NCBI GenBank assembly: GCA_007126175.1
Contig: SLBU01000013.1
Location: forward strand, 1 to 9,931
DNA length: 9,931 nucleotides
Reading direction: 5' to 3'
Source of the DNA: Kiritimatiellia bacterium
GTDB lineage: Bacteria; Verrucomicrobiota; Kiritimatiellia; UBA8416
The notes beneath the pieces were generated by a model. It did not search any database and was not told where the DNA came from. It worked only from the letters and a program-made list of their open reading frames with translations. Of the stretch, positions 6,643-9,931 are shown in pieces (position 1 is the first letter of the stretch; every line of letters begins with the position of its first letter). Both the position numbers and the translations under genes were made by a program.

Positions 6643-7388
6643 TCGGGGTAATTCCTTCGCGGTGGGGGTCCACGCGGTTGCCGGGCAAGAGCCTGCTTCC
6701 GATTTGTGGCAAGCCTTTGGTGCAGCATGTGGTAGAGCGTGCGCAGGCGTGTGCGGCGTTGGATGCGGTATTGGTTGCAACAGATGATGATCGCATCCGG
6801 GATGTGGTGCAATCGTTTGGCGGGCGGGTTGTTATGACGCGGTCGGATCATCCATCGGGCACTGATCGGATTGCGGAGGCGATCACGGGGTTGGAGGCCG
6901 ATCTGGTGGTAAATCTCCAAGGGGATGAACCCTTACTGGATCCGGCTTTGGTTGATTGCCTGGTGCAGCGTATGCGAAACGAAACCTGGGATATGGGAAC
7001 CGCTGCCGCGCCGCTGCTCGATGAGAATGCGCTGCAGGATTCCTCGGTGGTGAAGGTGGTGACAGATGCTCGGCAGCAAGCCTTGTTTTTTTCGCGATCC
7101 GTGATACCATATAACCGGGACGGAGGGGCGAAGTTGCTGGTTGCGGGGCGTCCTGTGTACTGGCGGCACATTGGGTTGTATGCGTATCGGCAGGAATTTC
7201 TGATGCGGCTGGTGGCTGAGCCGCCTTGTTTGCTGGAGCAGATGGAGAAATTGGAGCAGTTGCGGGCCTTGCATATCGGGTGCCGTATGTTGGTGATTGA
7301 GACAAAGGAAACGTCTGTGGGGGTGGATACGCCAGCAGATGTGGTTATGGTCGAACGTCTGTTACAGGAGCAAGAACGGCATGGATAA
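6633..7388 (+). CDS. kdsB: CMP-Kdo synthetase (3-deoxy-manno-octulosonate cytidylyltransferase)
   Basis: A 251-residue cytoplasmic enzyme that joins Kdo and CTP to give CMP-Kdo plus pyrophosphate, the activated sugar used by Kdo transferase on lipid A. Family motifs are all present: the nucleotide-binding IPSRWGSTRLPGK (7-19), HPSGTDRI (73-80), NLQGDEP (94-100) with the Mg-binding Asp98, FFSRSVIPY (152-160), HIGLYAY (179-185), LEQLRAL (207-213) and VDTPADV (231-237). The length is normal (E. coli 248). The ATG at 6633 lies inside the end of rfaE1, and the stop overlaps kdsA by 8 bases, so coupled translation with its pathway neighbours is likely. Confidence 0.97.
   Translation: MRVIGVIPSRWGSTRLPGKSLLPICGKPLVQHVVERAQACAALDAVLVATDDDRIRDVVQSFGGRVVMTRSDHPSGTDRIAEAITGLEADLVVNLQGDEPLLDPALVDCLVQRMRNETWDMGTAAAPLLDENALQDSSVVKVVTDARQQALFFSRSVIPYNRDGGAKLLVAGRPVYWRHIGLYAYRQEFLMRLVAEPPCLLEQMEKLEQLRALHIGCRMLVIETKETSVGVDTPADVVMVERLLQEQERHG
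7366..7370 (+). promoter_or_regulatory. Ribosome binding site deciding the kdsA start
   Basis: AGGAG lies 10 bases before the ATG at 7381, within the end of kdsB. The in-frame start at 7297 would add 28 residues without family support. Confidence 0.65.
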
Positions 7389-8199
7389 GGCAGTAAAAAT
7401 CGGGAATGTTCAAGTGGGGGCAGGGCGGCCTTTGGTCTTGATCGCTGGTCCTTGCGTGATTGAGAGCCGTCGGTCGTGTTTGGCCTTGGCAGGCAAGCTG
7501 CATGCGTTGGCCGAGGCGGAGGGGATTCCGCTGATTTTCAAGGCCTCGTTTGATAAGGCGAATCGGACGTCGGTGGATTCGTATCGGGGGCCCGGTCTTG
7601 CGGTGGGGTTGGCGATTCTGGAGGAGGTACGTAGCCGTTACGGCATGCCTATATTGACGGATGTGCATACTGAGGTGCAGGCCCAACTTGCGGGGCAAGT
7701 AGTGGATGTATTGCAAATTCCGGCTTTTTTGTGTCGTCAGACCGATTTATTGCTGGCGGCAGGGGCGACGGGTTGTGTGATTAACATCAAGAAAGGCCAG
7801 TTTCTTGGGGCAGAAGATATGGTGTATGCGGCGAACAAGGTGGCTACGACTGGCAACCAGCAGATTTTATTGACCGAACGCGGGTCGACCTTCGGATATC
7901 GGAATCTTGTGGCCGACATGCGGAATCTGCCACTGCTGCGTGCACTGGGGTATCCCGTGGTGTTTGATGCTACGCACAGTGTCCAGCGTCCGGGGGCGGG
8001 GGAAGGCACGACCGCGGGCGATGGTCATCTGGTGCCGTATCTTGCCCGTGCCGCAGTGGCGGCAGGGTGCGATGCCGTATTTGCGGAAACGCACGTTAAT
8101 CCCGCGAAAGCGCTCTCCGATGGTCCGAATGCCATTGCGTTTCGACACATTCGCGGGCTATGGCGGCAACTGAAAGCGATCCATGAAATTGTCTCGTAA
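7381..8199 (+). CDS. kdsA: Kdo-8-phosphate synthase, metal-dependent (class II) type
   Basis: A 272-residue TIM-barrel enzyme that condenses phosphoenolpyruvate with D-arabinose 5-phosphate to give Kdo 8-phosphate. Family landmarks: LIAGPCVIES (20-29), FKASFDKANR, SYRGPGL, LTDVH, QIPAFLCRQTDLLLAAG, INIKKGQF, TERGSTFGY, DATHSVQ (196-202), ETH (236-238) and LSDGPNA. The residue that is Asn26 in the metal-free E. coli enzyme is Cys25 here. With His199, Glu236 and Asp247 it gives the complete four-ligand metal site known from the Aquifex aeolicus enzyme (Cys11, His185, Glu222, Asp233), with the same spacing throughout (offset of 14). A divalent metal is therefore predicted to be needed. The gene overlaps kdsB by 8 bases and the LptC-like gene by 17 bases. 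Confidence 0.97.
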   Translation: MDKAVKIGNVQVGAGRPLVLIAGPCVIESRRSCLALAGKLHALAEAEGIPLIFKASFDKANRTSVDSYRGPGLAVGLAILEEVRSRYGMPILTDVHTEVQAQLAGQVVDVLQIPAFLCRQTDLLLAAGATGCVINIKKGQFLGAEDMVYAANKVATTGNQQILLTERGSTFGYRNLVADMRNLPLLRALGYPVVFDATHSVQRPGAGEGTTAGDGHLVPYLARAAVAAGCDAVFAETHVNPAKALSDGPNAIAFRHIRGLWRQLKAIHEIVS

Positions 8200-8641
8200 T
8201 CTTATGATTCTTGTTATGAGTGTGTGCTGGTGGACCCGTGCCGCTCTTGGTACGGTTCAGCCTTTACAAGGCTTGCGTGTGCCGGTGGATTTTTACCTGG
8301 ATGGTACGCTCAAGCATGAGTTGCAGGCCAAGGAGGCGCGTGTTTTGGAAGACGGGACGATTGAGGCCCAGGATGTGGCCTTCCGGCTCTTTACCCAGGA
8401 AGGGCGTGAGGATGTAACGATCCGGGCTGCGCAAGCGACGGTAGACCGGGTCGGGCTACGGGGACATTCTGCGCGTCCGGTTTCCCTGATGCGTGAGCGG
8501 TTGTTATTGACGGGGGAAGGGTTTGAATGGAATGGAACGGCTGAAACGATCCGCATTCTGCGGCGCGTGCGCCTGACGTTTCCGTCTGAAATGTTCCGGG
8601 AAAGAATAGGAGATCCGCGTGAAGCAGAGAATCAGGAGTAG
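8183..8641 (+). CDS. lptC: LptC-like periplasmic LPS export protein
   Basis: A 152-residue exported protein. Residues 1 to about 23 form a signal peptide or membrane anchor (MKLSRN, hydrophobic core, possible cleavage after Ala-Leu-Gly at 21-23). The rest is a beta-rich stretch with alternating strands, such as HELQAKEARVLEDGTIEAQDVAFRLF and LLLTGEGFEWNGTAETIRI. This fits the LptC/OstA jellyroll, in which LptC receives LPS from LptB2FG and passes it to LptA. Sequence identity to LptC is weak to the eye. The call rests mainly on the topology, the strand pattern and its place directly before lptA and lptB. It is shorter than E. coli LptC (191). There is no lipobox around Cys15. The start at 8183 lies 17 bases inside kdsA with only a weak ribosome binding site, and the end overlaps lptA by 23 bases. 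Confidence 0.65.
   Translation: MKLSRNLMILVMSVCWWTRAALGTVQPLQGLRVPVDFYLDGTLKHELQAKEARVLEDGTIEAQDVAFRLFTQEGREDVTIRAAQATVDRVGLRGHSARPVSLMRERLLLTGEGFEWNGTAETIRILRRVRLTFPSEMFRERIGDPREAENQE
8608..8612 (+). promoter_or_regulatory. Ribosome binding site for the GTG start of lptA
   Basis: AGGAG lies 6 bases before GTG 8619. A second AGGAG at 8634-8638 precedes an in-frame ATG at 8643 by 4 bases. The GTG start is preferred because it gives the signal peptide its positive n-region (KQRIR). Confidence 0.6.
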
Positions 8642-9101
8642 TATGTTGCTTGGGCTCTTACTGGGCGCGGTACTGGGCGTTCAGGCAGAGACAAATGAAA
8701 CGGATAAGACGGTTATCACCTCCGATACGTTGCTTTTCGACTATCAGCGTTCGATCGCTGTGTTTGAGGGAAGTGTACGTGTTGTCGACCATCAGGTGAC
8801 TTTGACCTGTGAAAAACTGTACGTCTATTTTGATGAGAATAACCAGATCGATTCTGTGGTAGCGCGTGAGAATGTGCATATTGTTCAGGGGGACCGTCAT
8901 GCCCGTGCTGGGCGGGCCGTATATCGGGCCACCGATGGTTCCATTGTGCTGACTGAGAATGCCCGTTTGTATCGGGGCGTAGAGGAATTGCAAGGGGATG
9001 AAATTCAGATTTTCACGACTTCGGAGAAAGTGATTGCGAAGCCTGCCCGGCTGGTGGTGTTGCCGGCAGGGGGGGAAGGGGTGCTACCATCCGGACGATG
9101 A
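8619..9101 (+). CDS. lptA: LptA/OstA-like periplasmic LPS transport protein
   Basis: A 160-residue exported protein of the LptA/OstA family, the periplasmic bridge that carries LPS from LptC to LptD in the outer membrane. A clear signal peptide (KQRIR n-region, LLGLLLGAVLG core) is followed by likely cleavage after Val-Gln-Ala (21-23). The mature part shows the OstA repeat: ITSDTLLFDYQRSIAVFEGSV, VTLTCEKLYVYFDE, IDSVVARENVHIVQGDRHARAG, IVLTENARLYRGVEELQGDEI. The 'sd.l.yd.......f.G.V.v.d......c..l.vy' pattern is characteristic. It is a little shorter than E. coli LptA (185). It starts with GTG inside the lptC end. The stop overlaps an in-frame ATG of lptB at 9098, although lptB probably starts later. 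Confidence 0.88.
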   Translation: MKQRIRSSMLLGLLLGAVLGVQAETNETDKTVITSDTLLFDYQRSIAVFEGSVRVVDHQVTLTCEKLYVYFDENNQIDSVVARENVHIVQGDRHARAGRAVYRATDGSIVLTENARLYRGVEELQGDEIQIFTTSEKVIAKPARLVVLPAGGEGVLPSGR

Positions 9102-9132
9102 GGAGGCGCGTCGTAGGGGGGGGCAGGCAATC

Positions 9133-9139
9133 GGGAGAG
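9133..9139 (+). promoter_or_regulatory. Ribosome binding site favouring the GTG start of lptB
   Basis: GGGAGAG ends 6 bases before GTG 9146 (its GGAG core ends 8 bases before). The alternative ATG at 9098 has no good purine-rich site in front of it. Confidence 0.55.
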
Positions 9140-9145
9140 TGTAAT

Positions 9146-9916
9146 GTGAATGATTTGTTGCCAGAGCGAGACACACAGGAAAACCGTCAGGCAGATCTGC
9201 TGATCGAAGCCAGCAATCTGCAAAAGGTTTACAAGGGGAAAACGGTGGTTTCGGATGTTTCGATCCATGTGAGGCGGGGGGAAATTGTTGGTTTGCTTGG
9301 TCCCAATGGTGCTGGGAAAACAACGTCCTTCTATATGATTGTGGGCTTGGTGAAACCGGATGGTGGGCGGGTCTTTCTGGATGGAAAAGATGTTACCGGA
9401 CGCCCGATGTTTCAGCGGGCGCGTCTGGGAATTGGATATCTGGCGCAAGAGCCTTCCGTGTTTCGCCGTTTGACGGTGCGGCAGAATGTGCTGGCGATTC
9501 TGGAGACGTTGGGGATTTCGCGTGCCGAGCAATTTCGCCGTCTGGATGTGTTGTTGGATGAATTGGATTTGAGTCGACTGGGGGACCAGATGGCCTATAC
9601 CTTGAGCGGCGGTGAGCGTCGGCGGCTGGAGATCACCCGTGCGCTCGTGCGGGAGCCGTCGATTCTGATGTTGGATGAGCCTTTCAGTGGCGTGGATCCA
9701 CTGGCGGTTGCAGATGTACAGAACATTATTATCAAGTTGCAGCAGCGGGGCCTGGGCATCTTGATCACGGATCACAATGTGCGTGAGACGCTTTCGATTG
9801 TGGATCGTGCCTATTTGCTCTTCGAAGGAAAAGTATTGCGGGAGGGCAAAAGTTCGTTTTTGATTCAGGATGAGATGAGCCGGGAGTTATATTTAGGGAA
9901 GTCGTTTCAGATGTAG
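9146..9916 (+). CDS. lptB: LPS export ABC transporter ATP-binding protein LptB
   Basis: A 256-residue ABC ATPase, the cytoplasmic motor of the LptB2FG complex that extracts LPS from the inner membrane. All nucleotide-binding motifs are intact: Walker A GPNGAGKTT (52-60), Q-loop Gln101 in GYLAQEPSVFRRLTV, signature LSGGERRR (153-160), Walker B ILMLDEPF (173-180) and switch His210 in ITDHNVRE. The combination YLAQEPSVFRRLTV, LSGGERRRLEI and LDEPFSGVDP is typical of LptB and separates it from amino-acid transporter ATPases. The GTG at 9146 is chosen for its ribosome binding site. The ATG at 9098 would add 16 residues (Arg/Gly-rich) and overlap lptA by 4 bases, and it cannot be excluded. An N-terminal extension of about 17 residues precedes the conserved start of the domain. 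The membrane partners LptF and LptG are not in the window. Confidence 0.95.
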   Translation: MNDLLPERDTQENRQADLLIEASNLQKVYKGKTVVSDVSIHVRRGEIVGLLGPNGAGKTTSFYMIVGLVKPDGGRVFLDGKDVTGRPMFQRARLGIGYLAQEPSVFRRLTVRQNVLAILETLGISRAEQFRRLDVLLDELDLSRLGDQMAYTLSGGERRRLEITRALVREPSILMLDEPFSGVDPLAVADVQNIIIKLQQRGLGILITDHNVRETLSIVDRAYLLFEGKVLREGKSSFLIQDEMSRELYLGKSFQM

Positions 9917-9931
9917 GGATCTTTCGCAAGA

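Noticed and set aside
7086..7092. Run of seven T in kdsB as a possible frameshift or sequencing error.
   Set aside because: The frame reads straight through into the conserved FFSRSVIPY motif, so the run is genuine coding sequence.
9005..9775. Long minus-strand frame (256 codons) opposite lptA and lptB.
   Set aside because: It lies antisense to an intact ABC ATPase with every motif in place. Its translation is Gln/His/Arg-rich and shows no domain.
1..9931. A defence island, mobile element, CRISPR array or other new multi-gene system.
   Set aside because: Nearly every gene belongs to a well-known housekeeping family in one uniform strand and style, and there are no transposase, integrase, toxin or nuclease motifs. 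Only the STAS and 4878 genes lack a clear role.

Overview
This window is a dense run of housekeeping genes, all on the + strand, from a Gram-negative bacterium that makes Kdo-containing lipopolysaccharide. GC content looks to be in the upper fifties by eye, and the + strand is strikingly G-rich. The STAS protein (motif LDSTFMGVLAG) and the gene mix make me lean to the PVC group (Verrucomicrobiota or Kiritimatiellota). That placement is inference from remembered family patterns and is not proven here. There are no mobile elements, CRISPR arrays, tRNAs or rRNAs that I can see. No gene-free stretch exceeds about 95 bases.

Layout. (1) Bases 3-776 hold the 3' end of aspS (aspartyl-tRNA synthetase), cut by the window edge. 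(2) Bases 777-869 are a G-rich spacer with a perfect 14-bp direct repeat and a 7-bp inverted repeat. (3) Bases 870-1382 encode an orphan STAS-domain (anti-anti-sigma-like) protein. (4) Bases 1455-4180 carry the replication and repair trio dnaX - ybaB (ebfC) - recR. (5) Bases 4177-4881 encode the PLP-homeostasis protein YggS. (6) Bases 4878-5591 encode a short, membrane-anchored protein of unknown function that resembles the N-terminus of AsmA/TamB-like proteins. (7) Bases 5608-9916 form an LPS block: heptose-7-phosphate kinase (rfaE1/hldA), kdsB, kdsA, an LptC-like protein, lptA and lptB.

How the genes fit together. From ybaB onward the genes are almost gapless. Overlaps are 4 nt (recR/yggS, yggS/4878 gene), 10 nt (rfaE1/kdsB), 8 nt (kdsB/kdsA), 17 nt (kdsA/lptC) and 23 nt (lptC/lptA). 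I see no terminator between them, so one transcript with translational coupling is likely. The LPS block combines inner-core sugar supply (heptose phosphorylation, Kdo-8-phosphate synthesis, Kdo activation with CTP) with the ATPase and periplasmic parts of the Lpt machine that carries finished LPS to the outer membrane. Kdo-8-phosphate phosphatase (KdsC), arabinose-5-phosphate isomerase (KdsD), the heptose nucleotidyltransferase and LptF/LptG are not in the window.

Overall this is a mostly ordinary region, and I do not find a convincing new system. The items best worth a second look are the short AsmA-like protein, the orphan STAS protein with its C-terminal extension, the repeat-bearing spacer before it, and the KdsA, whose residues mark it as the metal-dependent class.
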